Positions 8,293-16,328 of a stretch of DNA of 37,278 bases are shown piece by piece (position 1 is the first letter of the stretch; each line of letters starts with the position of its first letter). Origin of the DNA: JBNKHH01 sp050290245 (lineage in GTDB: Bacteria; Pseudomonadota; Alphaproteobacteria; Rhodobacterales; Rhodobacteraceae); contig JBNKHH010000076.1 in assembly GCA_050290245.1 (NCBI GenBank), forward strand, positions 1 to 37,278, in the 5' to 3' direction. Below the pieces are notes generated by a model. The model worked only from the letters and a program-made list of their open reading frames with translations. It searched no databases and had not been told where the DNA came from. The position numbers and the translations under genes are program-made.

Positions 8293-9267
8293 TCAGCGGG
8301 TCTTGGCCGACAGGTCGGTCCAGGCCTTGACGTCTTCGGCAGGCATCAGACCGGAATTGTAGACCTGCTTGGACAATTCGCGGAAGGCACCTCGCTGTTC
8401 ATCGGTCAGGCGCTGGACGGTGACGCCCTCGGCCTCGAGCGCGCTGAGCGACGATTCCGACACGCGATCAAGCCAGGCCTGTGTGGCGGCGTTTCCGGCC
8501 TCGACCCCGGCATCGACTGCCGCGCGCTCTTCGTCCGAAAGACCCTCGTACCACATTTTCGAGAAGATCACGGCCCGGATCGGGATAATCACGCGGGCAT
8601 CCGAGAAGTTTTTCACGAAGTCGGTCTGGCCGAACATGACCGGCACGAAGGGCGAGTTGAGGTAGCCGTCGATGACCCCGGTTTGCAGACCGGCGGGCAC
8701 TTCGCCCCAGGGCACGATGGTGCCGGTCGATCCCCAGGCCTGGTACATCGCGATCTGCGCATCGTCGAGGGCGCGCATCCGCAGGCTGGCCATGTCGGCG
8801 GGGCTGCGTACCGCGGCGTCGGTGGTGATGATGCCCGACGACGGGCCAATCGGCACGATGCCAACCAGCATCACGTCCTGCCCGGCAACGGCCGCGTTGA
8901 CGCGCTCGAAGACATTGCCCTCTTTCAGTGCCCGCTGCATATGCGCGGAATCGTCGAACATGTACGGCAGGCGGAGGCCGTAGACAAAGGGATCGACCTG
9001 CGCGATCGAGCGCACATCCGACAGCGACACCTCGAGCAGGCCAGTCGAAACCTGGTCGAATTTCTCGGCCTCGTTGCCGACCGATCCGCGCGGCATTTCA
9101 CGCGTTTCAAGACCGACCTCTGCCAGCTTGGCGTTGAACGCCTGGACCCAGTTGTATGTCCCCGAGGTTTCAAGATCCGGAGCCGAATCGAGCGCGATTT
9201 TGACTTCGGCTGTCGCCGCGGTAGCCGAGGCCATAAGCACCGCGAGAGCGAATGTTCTAAGTTTCAT
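8293..9267 (-). CDS. dctP: TRAP transporter solute-binding protein, DctP family
   Basis: Periplasmic binding protein, 324 aa. A signal peptide is evident at residues 1-20 (MKLRTFALAVLMASATAATA) with cleavage before EVKIAL. The body follows the DctP fold: PRGSVGNEAEKFDQVSTGLLEVSLSD near residues 60-85 and LRMRALDDAQIAMYQAWGSTGTIVPWGEV in the middle. The latter contains the Arg that normally clamps the substrate carboxylate and the GxxPxPWxE-type hinge. The ATG at 9267 has a strong GGGAGGA ribosome site. The ligand cannot be deduced; the amidase in the same operon suggests an acid or amide. Confidence 0.9.
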   Translation of the reverse strand: MKLRTFALAVLMASATAATAEVKIALDSAPDLETSGTYNWVQAFNAKLAEVGLETREMPRGSVGNEAEKFDQVSTGLLEVSLSDVRSIAQVDPFVYGLRLPYMFDDSAHMQRALKEGNVFERVNAAVAGQDVMLVGIVPIGPSSGIITTDAAVRSPADMASLRMRALDDAQIAMYQAWGSTGTIVPWGEVPAGLQTGVIDGYLNSPFVPVMFGQTDFVKNFSDARVIIPIRAVIFSKMWYEGLSDEERAAVDAGVEAGNAATQAWLDRVSESSLSALEAEGVTVQRLTDEQRGAFRELSKQVYNSGLMPAEDVKAWTDLSAKTR

Positions 9268-9293
9268 GTTTAGTCCTCCCATGAGTTGGTCGT

Positions 9294-10577
9294 TCAATCG
9301 ACGGAAAAGCCGGCAAGGCGCGGCAAGGTCAGGCTCAGTTCGGGCCAGTAGGCCAACGCCAGCAAAAGCAACACCTGCACGATAACGAATGGCAGGGCGG
9401 TCCAGGCCAGCCGCCAGTAATTCAGGTTGGTGAGCGCCGAGACAACCACCAGACATTTGCCCAGGGGCGGCGTGATCAGCCCCACGCAAAGGTTAAAACA
9501 CAGCACGATCCCCAGGTGGATTTCGTTGATCCCCTGGGCCGCCGCCTGCGGCGCAAAAAGCGGAATGAGCAGCGTGAGTGCGACAGGGGTGTCCATGAAC
9601 ATCCCTGCAACCAGGAAGATGGCGACCAGGAAAAAGAGATAGCGCGTGCCCGTAAGGCCGATGCTTTCGACCCAGTCGGCCAGGGCCTGGCTCCAGCCCA
9701 TCTGGCCTGCAAGGAAGCCGAGCACCGAGATGGCCGCCAGGATGATGAAGATCGTGCCAGTCATCCGGGCGGTGGCCTCAAGCGCGTCCATGATCATCTC
9801 GCGGTTGAGGCCAGTATAGAACTGGCCGGCGATCAGCGCGAAAAGGACAGCCACCGCCGAGCCTTCGGTGGGCGTGGCGAGGCCCAGCACCAGCGAACCG
9901 AGGATCACGACCGGCAGGAGCAAGGCCGGCGCAGCGCGCTTGAGGCTTGGCCAGAAACGCGGCAGATCGTCCGACGCGCCGCCGGGGTGGTTGCGCATAC
10001 GGGCGATGATCGCATTGAGCACCATAAGCGCGACCGCAAGCAGCAGGCCTGGGATGATGCCGGCGGCAAAGAGCGCCGCCACCGACGCGCCGGTTAGGCC
10101 CCCATAAATGATCATGATGATCGACGGCGGGATGATCGGCCCGATCATCGACGACGCCGCGGTGATGGCGCCGGCGTAATAGCGACTGTACCCGCGGTCT
10201 TCCATCTCGGGCACGAAGGTGCGCGACAACGACGCGCTGTCGGCGATGGCCGAGCCGGAAATGCCCGCGAAGAAGACGGAGGTAAGGATATTCACATGCC
10301 CCAGCCCTCCCTTGAACCGTCCGACGATGGACAGAGAGAAGTCGATCAGACTGCGCGTGACGCCGGCGCGGGTCATGATCTCGGCTGTCAGGATGAAAAG
10401 CGGCATCGCCATGAAGGCGAAGACATCAAGCTGCGCAAAAATGCGCTGCGGCAGGATCGAAAGGAACTGCGCCTTGCCGACCACCACGAACGACAGAACC
10501 GAGACCGCGCCCATCAGATAGGCAAAGGCCGTGCCGCTGATCAGCAGGATCACGAAGATGATGGGGATGATCCACAT
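9294..10577 (-). CDS. dctM: TRAP transporter large permease, DctM family
   Basis: Large membrane subunit, 427 aa, about 12 hydrophobic helices, the standard length. Typical DctM segments are FFAGISGSAIADSASLSRTFVPEM in the first third, SSMIGPIIPPSIIMIIYG, and LITPPLGKCLVV near the C-terminus. It starts 12 bp after the amidase stop and ends 26 bp before dctP. Placing dctM before dctP and dctQ is unusual, since the common order is P-Q-M. Function follows from the family: ion-coupled uptake together with dctP and dctQ. Confidence 0.92.
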   Translation of the reverse strand: MWIIPIIFVILLISGTAFAYLMGAVSVLSFVVVGKAQFLSILPQRIFAQLDVFAFMAMPLFILTAEIMTRAGVTRSLIDFSLSIVGRFKGGLGHVNILTSVFFAGISGSAIADSASLSRTFVPEMEDRGYSRYYAGAITAASSMIGPIIPPSIIMIIYGGLTGASVAALFAAGIIPGLLLAVALMVLNAIIARMRNHPGGASDDLPRFWPSLKRAAPALLLPVVILGSLVLGLATPTEGSAVAVLFALIAGQFYTGLNREMIMDALEATARMTGTIFIILAAISVLGFLAGQMGWSQALADWVESIGLTGTRYLFFLVAIFLVAGMFMDTPVALTLLIPLFAPQAAAQGINEIHLGIVLCFNLCVGLITPPLGKCLVVVSALTNLNYWRLAWTALPFVIVQVLLLLALAYWPELSLTLPRLAGFSVD

Positions 10578-10589
10578 GGCCGCGCCTCG

Positions 10590-12110
10590 CTATACCGCTG
10601 TCTGCACGGTGCTGCGGTTGGCGGGATCGACAATCGGCGGGTGAGTGACGATCGAGCGCAGGTCGGGGTCAACTGGCCTGAGCTGCGTGAGATCGGGGCG
10701 CGGGCGTGCCGTTTGTGCATCGCCGGAAAGGAAGGCTTCGAGAGTGTCGGCGACGGCCAATAGCCCCTCGTCGCCGCGCAGGGGACCAAGTAGTTGAAGG
10801 CCGAATGGCATACCCGCGCCATCGCGGCCCGAAGGCAGCGTAATCGACGGCCCGCCCATCAGCGAGCCGCGGTAAGTCAACGCCAGCCAGCGATAATAGA
10901 TATCCATCTCGACACCTTCGATTTGGGTCGCGTGAGATTGCGTCCAAGGGAACGGCGAGACGGGAACAGTCGGCAGCAAGATCGCATCAAACCCGGCGAT
11001 ACGCGCGTTGAAGGTGCGCAAGATGCGGGTCTGCTCGGCATGGGCCCAGGCGCGGTCGGCCAAAGCAAAGGTGCGGCCAAGGGCAACATTGGCGTGGATC
11101 GTATCCCCGAAGTCTTCGGGATTGCTGCGCAGCAGGCTGTCATAGGCCAACAGGAAGCTTTCGGCGCGCAGGATGTCGAAGGCGCGGTCCATCTCCCCCA
11201 GGTTCAGATCGAGCGGGCGGCATTCGGCCACATGGGGTGCGATCGCCTCGAGACGGGCGCGGAAGGTGGCGCGGATATCTGGATCGACGGGCGCGCCGCC
11301 GAAATCCTCGGACCAGCCGAGGCGCAACTTGTGCAGGGGTTTTTCGGGCAGGACGGCGAAGCGGTCTTCGGGCTGGGGGCGGGAGAGCGGATCGTTGGCG
11401 TCATAGCTGACGCAGGCACGCAGCACCAACTTCAGGTCGTCCATCTCGCGGGCCATAGGGCCAAGCACAGAAAGACTCGACCAGCCGAGTGGCCGGGTCG
11501 GATGCGAGACCACGTCGACTGAGGGTCGATAGCCGACAATTCCGCAGAGCGCGGCCGGCAGGCGCAGAGAGCCACCGGTATCCGAGCCTGTGCACAGCGG
11601 CAGCATGTCGGCGGCCAGCGCCGCCGCCGAGCCACCGGACGAGCCGCCGGCGATCAGCGCAGGATTGAACGGGTTGCCGGTGGCACCCCAGACCGGATTA
11701 CGCGAATTACCGCCCGCGCCCAGCTCGGGCACGTTGGTCTTGGCCAGCACGATGGCACCCGCCGCGCGCAGCCGCGCCACCATCGGAAAATCGCCCTTTG
11801 GAACATTGCCCCGCGCGCGCGGGCTGCCGTGCGTTGTCAAAAGCCCTTTTGTGTCCTGCAGATCCTTGACGCCAATGGGCAGCCCGTCCAGCGGGCCAAC
11901 GGGGGTACCCGCCTTCCAACGTGCGCTGGCACGTGCAGCCTCGGCCACGGCGCGCTCGGTGTCAAAGGCGGTCAGCGCGTTGATCAGCGGGTTCACCCCG
12001 GAAATGTGCGAGAGACAGGCCTCGAGATAGGCGCTTGGACTGAGCTCGCCGCGCGCAAATGCGGCCAGGACATCACGGGCCGAAAGGCGGGTCAGATTTG
12101 TGCTTTGCAT
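10590..12110 (-). CDS. Amidase-signature family hydrolase
   Basis: Amidase signature enzyme of 506 aa from the ATG at 12110. The Ser-cisSer-Lys triad is visible: Lys82 (LPIGVKDLQDT), Ser157 in GGSSGGSAAA and the nucleophile Ser181 in GSDTGGSLRLP. The family hydrolyses linear amides. It is the first gene of the operon with dctM-dctP-dctQ, so it probably acts on an imported amide or releases one, yielding a carboxylate plus ammonia or amine. An alternative ATG at 12161 would add 17 residues (MGEASCLHKRARWATRG) that do not look like family sequence. A LysR box candidate lies upstream at 12209. Substrate unknown; this is a different sublineage from the amidase at 16329. Confidence 0.9.
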   Translation of the reverse strand: MQSTNLTRLSARDVLAAFARGELSPSAYLEACLSHISGVNPLINALTAFDTERAVAEAARASARWKAGTPVGPLDGLPIGVKDLQDTKGLLTTHGSPRARGNVPKGDFPMVARLRAAGAIVLAKTNVPELGAGGNSRNPVWGATGNPFNPALIAGGSSGGSAAALAADMLPLCTGSDTGGSLRLPAALCGIVGYRPSVDVVSHPTRPLGWSSLSVLGPMAREMDDLKLVLRACVSYDANDPLSRPQPEDRFAVLPEKPLHKLRLGWSEDFGGAPVDPDIRATFRARLEAIAPHVAECRPLDLNLGEMDRAFDILRAESFLLAYDSLLRSNPEDFGDTIHANVALGRTFALADRAWAHAEQTRILRTFNARIAGFDAILLPTVPVSPFPWTQSHATQIEGVEMDIYYRWLALTYRGSLMGGPSITLPSGRDGAGMPFGLQLLGPLRGDEGLLAVADTLEAFLSGDAQTARPRPDLTQLRPVDPDLRSIVTHPPIVDPANRSTVQTAV

Positions 12111-12208
12111 TCCGCGTGTTGCCCAGCGTGCCCGCTTATGCAGACAGCTGGCCTCCCCCATTTCTTTGGGTGAAGGATACTTCCCGGTCCATCACAGGAA
12201 CAATGAAA

Positions 12209-12221
12209 TATTAGCCTAATA
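12209..12221 (-). promoter_or_regulatory. T-N11-A palindrome, candidate LysR box
   Basis: TATTAGCCTAATA is a perfect dyad (TATTAG / CTAATA around a single C) and fits the T-N11-A rule for LysR-type activator sites. It lies between the lysR stop codon and the amidase start, roughly 50-100 bp upstream of the latter depending on the start used. Confidence 0.5.
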
Positions 12222-12223
12222 CA

Positions 12224-13123
12224 TTAACCAAATGGAATGGCATCCTGGCGTGCAACATTCTGATTCAAGCATTCCATGAAGAGCGCGAAAGTATTGTTGG
12301 ACCCGATTGCACCTGCCTTCCAGAAACAGCGCACCTCGGAAAGGAAACCGCCGGTGTCGAGCGGCAAGACGACAAGATCTCCACGCGCCGCATGGGCTTG
12401 GGCAAGGCCTTGGGGAAAGAGCCCGAAAACGGACATCTCGCGCAGTAATTCGAGGTTCAGTGACAACGATAGCGAAGAGACGGTGTTGGTGGGAGTGGAA
12501 AGCCCACGTTCGGCGAAAAAGGCGTCAAACGCGCGCCGCGCAACTGAGTCTGGCTGCGAAAGTATCCATGGCCACTGCACCGCTTCCGCCCAATCCAACG
12601 ACTCGCGCTTCGAAAGCGGATGCGCGCGCCCGGACACAACCACGATGGGTTCGCTGAATAGAACCGCCTGCTCGATCCCCGGCAGTTCCTGTGGCTGCCA
12701 GGTCCGGGCGATCAACAGGTCGATCTGGCCTGCTTCCAGCATTGGATAGAACGACACGTAGTGCCCTTCTACGACAGACAGGCTCGCGTGGGGGGCGCTG
12801 CGTTTGAACAGGCTGATCGCGCCGGGCAGCACAAGTGGCGCGACCGAGCTTACCACGCCGATCGTTACCGCGCCGGACACGCCGCTGGCCATTGCCTGAA
12901 TGTCAAAGGACGCGCGGTCGAGCTGGTTCAGAACCTGTCGGGCGTGTTCGGCCAGCCGTTCTCCCACCGGCGTGAGGTAAAGGCGGTTTCGCTCGCGCCG
13001 GATGATCGGCGTCCCCACTATCTGCTCCAATTCGCCGATCTGTTTTGACACTGCGGGCTGTGTGACATTGAGCGCCGCGGCCACGCGCGCCACAAGCTTG
13101 AGTTCGGCCAGACCGTGGATCAC
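12224..13123 (-). CDS. LysR-type transcriptional regulator
   Basis: LysR regulator. The helix-turn-helix contains LVARVAAALNVTQPAVSKQIGELE, followed by the substrate-binding domain, which opens at about VTIGVVSSVAPLVLPGAI and spans residues ~75-285. Read from the GTG at 13123 the protein has 299 aa, but the usual first residues of the HTH (TIRHLRVIHGLAE) are only partly included. The frame stays open upstream to a TGA at about 13183 and encodes ADTDFKRKLTIRHLR, a believable family N-terminus, yet it has no ATG, GTG or TTG there. Initiation may be at ATC (13174 or 13171) behind AGGGGA, or at the GTG. The gene runs in the same direction as the amidase-TRAP operon and probably activates it. Confidence 0.85.
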   Translation of the reverse strand: MIHGLAELKLVARVAAALNVTQPAVSKQIGELEQIVGTPIIRRERNRLYLTPVGERLAEHARQVLNQLDRASFDIQAMASGVSGAVTIGVVSSVAPLVLPGAISLFKRSAPHASLSVVEGHYVSFYPMLEAGQIDLLIARTWQPQELPGIEQAVLFSEPIVVVSGRAHPLSKRESLDWAEAVQWPWILSQPDSVARRAFDAFFAERGLSTPTNTVSSLSLSLNLELLREMSVFGLFPQGLAQAHAARGDLVVLPLDTGGFLSEVRCFWKAGAIGSNNTFALFMECLNQNVARQDAIPFG

Positions 13124-13189
13124 TCGCAGGTGCCGGATAGTGAGCTTTCTCTTGAAATCGGTATCGGCGATGATGTTCCCCTGTCAGTC

Positions 13190-14095
13190 TGGCCGCATTT
13201 CACTGGAAACAAGCAAAGCGCAAATCGCAAAAGCGTTCAATCTTGAGTGCGGCGCCGCCACCGAAAAAAGACGCAACACCTAGTGAGGTTTCGCCCTGCC
13301 CCGCCCGCCTCGGCTTGCTTCGGTTCGCGGTTAAACTTTCCGCTTCATACCCGCCGCCGCCCGTGGAACCCGACCTGAAAGCGTTTCGCCAACGCTCAGC
13401 GTTTCGGTCGCACTGACCAACCGCCGCCTCGTCCGCGGAATAACGGGTGAACGCGAATTCGTTGCCCGTGAGGACCGTCTGTTGAACGCCGAGGCCAGGA
13501 TCGACCGTTTAGATACAGGTCATGTCGAGCGCGAGCTTACGATCTTGATGCTCAGCACGGGCTACTGGCACTGGTTACCGCACATCGCCACGGCTCTGGT
13601 CGTCGCCATACGCCTGAGCACAATATTGGGCCGGATAGCTCTCCATGGGTCTGGGGCTCGGCTGTTCCGGTCGCGCTTGTGCCTCAGCGGATGGTGTGCA
13701 CGACGGCCCTGCAGGAAGGCTATCCCAACGAATACATGGGTGGGTTTCGGGCATGTTCACCGGCCCGAATGGAGAGGCTGTCGTCGGCGGTGTCGCCGTG
13801 AACCATCTTCTTGTTGACATCATACCCGATACTGAGGCCGGGGCCATCGTTGCTGAGTAACCCCCGGCGTCTGGATTGAAAGGCATGCAGACTGTGTCGC
13901 TTCGGGACAGTTTGAGGCGGGTCACCGCGGCGGGTTTCCTGGCCGGTGGCATGCCGACCGGACCAAGCCTATTGCAGGAAGTCCCTGTCCCGCTGGAAAC
14001 GCAGATCGAGCATCACCGCGAAGCGAATACCCCGACTATGCCGTTCGGTCATGTTGCATTCGCCCACGGGTCTGACCACGCTGCATATCCCCGGA
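13190..14095. other. 0.9-kb stretch without a convincing gene; possible gene debris
   Basis: No reading frame here looks like a known family. On the + strand, coding-like text is spread over three frames. One is open from 13335 to 13817 and includes LTNRRLVRGITGEREF and EDRLLNAEARIDRLD. Another contains VPQRMVCTTALQEGYPNEYMGG (about 13680-13745). A third holds GPNGEAVVGGVAVNHLLVDI and ends with a stop at 13858-13860. This pattern could be a decayed gene broken by frameshifts, or chance in GC-rich DNA. It separates the lysR and amidohydrolase promoters or ends. Confidence 0.35.
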
Positions 14096-14974
14096 TCAAG
14101 GCCAGCCATAAAGCCGCGCCGGGTTGTCTACCAGCAGCGCCTGGCGCCGGCCGGCGTCCGATGCCCATTCGGCGAACAGGTCCAACAGGTCTCCGGCCTC
14201 CGGTGTGCGCGACCCCATCCGGACAAATGGCCAGTCCGACCCCCAAACCGCTCGATCCGGCGCCGCGTCCAGAAACGCGTCGAAGTAGGGCCGCACGTCG
14301 CTGAATTCCTTAGGCTTCTGCGTGACACGATTGGGCAGGAGCTTGATCCAGAGATGTTCATGTTTGCGCAACAATGCCAGAAGCGCTTGCATGTCGGGGC
14401 TGCCCACTCCGGCATCCGTGTCAATTCGGGCCATATGGTCGATCACGACCGGAATCCCGAGTTCGAGAAGACCCGGCAGGCGCTGCACCAGAAGTGGCGG
14501 TGCCGCCCAGACCTGCGCGTGCATCCCCAGGTCGCGCAGCGCAGGGGCCATCGCCGCGATTTCGTCGATGCTGACGCCACCAAGATTGTCAGCGCCTTTT
14601 GGAAAGACAGCAAAGCGCAACCCTTTCATTCCGGATGCCGCGTAGTCTTTCAGCACCCGACGCGGCACGGAGGCATCGGCAAGACCGACCCCGCGCAACC
14701 GTTCCGGGGCGCTTTGAAGCGCGTCGAGCAACGCGCTGTTGTCGAACCCGTAGATCGTTGGCTGTACGAGCACTCCGCGCGCAATCCCCAGCTGGTCAAG
14801 CGCCGCCAGATACGTTTCCACCGGCGCATTCGGGCCCTCATAGGCCGCGTCGGGTTGGGCTGGAAACCGGTCCCGCGGCCCGAAGACATGTGCGTGGCTG
14901 TCACAAGCCCCATCCGGAGGGACGAAGTCCGGTCGACGCACGGGTGCGGGGTCCTGACAGTAGTCGTCCGACAT
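14096..14974 (-). CDS. Amidohydrolase family protein (Amidohydro_2), LigI-like lactonase
   Basis: TIM-barrel metal-dependent hydrolase of 292 aa. The metal-binding HxH is His27/His29 in CDSHAHVFG. Later conserved points are VVIDHMARID (near residue 180) and the catalytic aspartate in WGSDWPFV (near 250). Length and motifs match the 2-pyrone-4,6-dicarboxylate lactonase (LigI)-type branch, which opens lactones of dicarboxylic acids, but other members act on different lactones. The ATG at 14974 has AAGGAAG upstream. It follows the DUF475 gene by 64 bp on the same strand and has no catabolic partner next to it. The nearest possible functional link is the carboxylate cluster at 16-32 kb. Confidence 0.85.
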   Translation of the reverse strand: MSDDYCQDPAPVRRPDFVPPDGACDSHAHVFGPRDRFPAQPDAAYEGPNAPVETYLAALDQLGIARGVLVQPTIYGFDNSALLDALQSAPERLRGVGLADASVPRRVLKDYAASGMKGLRFAVFPKGADNLGGVSIDEIAAMAPALRDLGMHAQVWAAPPLLVQRLPGLLELGIPVVIDHMARIDTDAGVGSPDMQALLALLRKHEHLWIKLLPNRVTQKPKEFSDVRPYFDAFLDAAPDRAVWGSDWPFVRMGSRTPEAGDLLDLFAEWASDAGRRQALLVDNPARLYGWP

Positions 14975-15038
14975 CTCTGCAACTTCCTTCTTGGTGTATT
15001 TGGGGCGCAGCGCGTCACGCTATCGCGCCCATCGGGGA

Positions 15039-16124
15039 TCAGGAATCCGACGGCTCGATCCGGCGCCATTTGAGCGAGGACCACAGGGCAAGCCCGATCA
15101 GAAGTGTGCCCCCGGTTCCCGCCAGCACCTCGGGCACATGCACCAGGGACTGGGCAAACATGACCAGAGACAGCGCGATAATAGCATAGAAGGCTCCATG
15201 TTCGAGATACCGATATTCGGCCAGCGTTCCCTTCTCGACCAGCATGATGGTCATCGAGCGGACATACATTGCGCCAATTCCCAGACCGATCGCGATGACG
15301 AAGAGGTTCTGACTGATCGCAAATGCCCCGATGACGCCATCGAACGAAAACGACGCGTCGAGCACTTCCAGATACAGAAACGCACCGAGACCGCCTCCGG
15401 CGGCGGATTTCTTGGCCTGTTCGGCGTGGTCCAGCAAAGAGCCAAGAACATCGACCAACAGAAATACCAGCAGTCCCCAGATCGCCGCCTGAAAAAAGAT
15501 GATGGACTCGGCGGGTTCCAGAAACTTCGAAAATCCGAAAATGGTCAGCAGAACAATGACGACCTCGACGCTCTTTACCGCTGCGAGCCGCGATGCCGGG
15601 GTTTCGATGATGCCCAGCCAGTGTATGTCTTTCTCGCCGTCGAAAAAGAACCCAAGACCCACCAGCATCAAGAACGTACCGCCGAACGCCGCGATGGGCA
15701 GATGCGCTTCATGCATGATCTGCGCATATTCCGCCGGACGGGTCGAGGCCAGGACAAGCGCGTCCCATGGGCCGATGCCGGCGGCAATGACCACGATTGC
15801 AAGCGGAAACACGATGCGCATTCCGAATACTGCGATCAGAATGCCCCAGGTCAGGAAACGGCGCTGCCATTTCGGCGTCATGGTCTTGAGCTTGTTGGCG
15901 TTCACGATGGCGTTGTCGAAACTGAGCGAGATTTCAAGGATGGCCAAAACGAAGCAGATGAACAAAAGTTTCAGAGCACCCGAAACGGTGTGCGAGCTTT
16001 CCCACCCGAGCCAGCCACCAAGCGCGATGCCCAAGGCGGTGACAATGAAGGCCCATTTAAAATAAGACAAATGCGAAACAGGCGATCCGCCCTGCTTCCG
16101 TCCGGCAGCGATGTCTACAACCAT
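15039..16124 (-). CDS. DUF475 family integral membrane protein (TerC-like)
   Basis: Membrane protein of 361 aa with about nine hydrophobic segments. Two family hallmark motifs with acidic residues inside membrane helices are clear: EISLSFDNAIVNANKLK (first third) and EVLDASFSFDGVIGAFA (last third), as in DUF475/TerC-type proteins thought to handle metal ions. No transport function has been proved for this family as far as I know. The ATG at 16124 is chosen as the only good start; GAGGGA lies about 13 nt upstream, a rather long spacing. Neighbours are unrelated by function, so it is probably an independent gene. Confidence 0.85.
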   Translation of the reverse strand: MVVDIAAGRKQGGSPVSHLSYFKWAFIVTALGIALGGWLGWESSHTVSGALKLLFICFVLAILEISLSFDNAIVNANKLKTMTPKWQRRFLTWGILIAVFGMRIVFPLAIVVIAAGIGPWDALVLASTRPAEYAQIMHEAHLPIAAFGGTFLMLVGLGFFFDGEKDIHWLGIIETPASRLAAVKSVEVVIVLLTIFGFSKFLEPAESIIFFQAAIWGLLVFLLVDVLGSLLDHAEQAKKSAAGGGLGAFLYLEVLDASFSFDGVIGAFAISQNLFVIAIGLGIGAMYVRSMTIMLVEKGTLAEYRYLEHGAFYAIIALSLVMFAQSLVHVPEVLAGTGGTLLIGLALWSSLKWRRIEPSDS

Positions 16125-16289
16125 GTTCGAAGTTTCCCTCGCGGCAAAAGGAAATTCTTGGCGCCGACATCACGAAAGTGCCGCAGCTTTCGCCAGAGGG
16201 GCCCGGTCGCCGGTTCGGAACGTCTGAGTTCATCTTCGCGATGCCAGCCGCGCCGTTCCACACGCGGCAGCACATTCTTGGTCAATGCC

Positions 16290-16313
16290 CGCGCGCGTTT
16301 CGACCCGCGCGCG
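16290..16313. other. GC-rich hairpin after the amidase gene
   Basis: CGCGCGCG at 16290-16297 can pair with CGCGCGCG at 16306-16313 around an 8-nt loop. It lies 16 bp past the amidase stop (minus strand), within the 204-bp gap before DUF475. No T-run follows, so an intrinsic terminator is not established; the repeat may arise from alternating CG. Confidence 0.3.
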
Positions 16314-16328
16314 AACAGGCTGCACATG

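Noticed and set aside
8200..9273. Plus-strand open frame of 357 codons opposite dctP
   Set aside because: Shadow of the dctP coding frame; His/Arg/Gly-rich composition, no motif, while dctP has signal peptide and family motifs.
13876..14304. Plus-strand frame starting MKGMQTVSLRDSL
   Set aside because: More than half is antisense to the LigI-like gene; the free part is not recognisable. Kept only within the possible debris segment.
15003..15030. GGGCGC/GCGCCC stem between DUF475 and the amidohydrolase as a terminator
   Set aside because: The stem is short with an imperfect extension and has no T-run on the minus strand, so a terminator cannot be supported.
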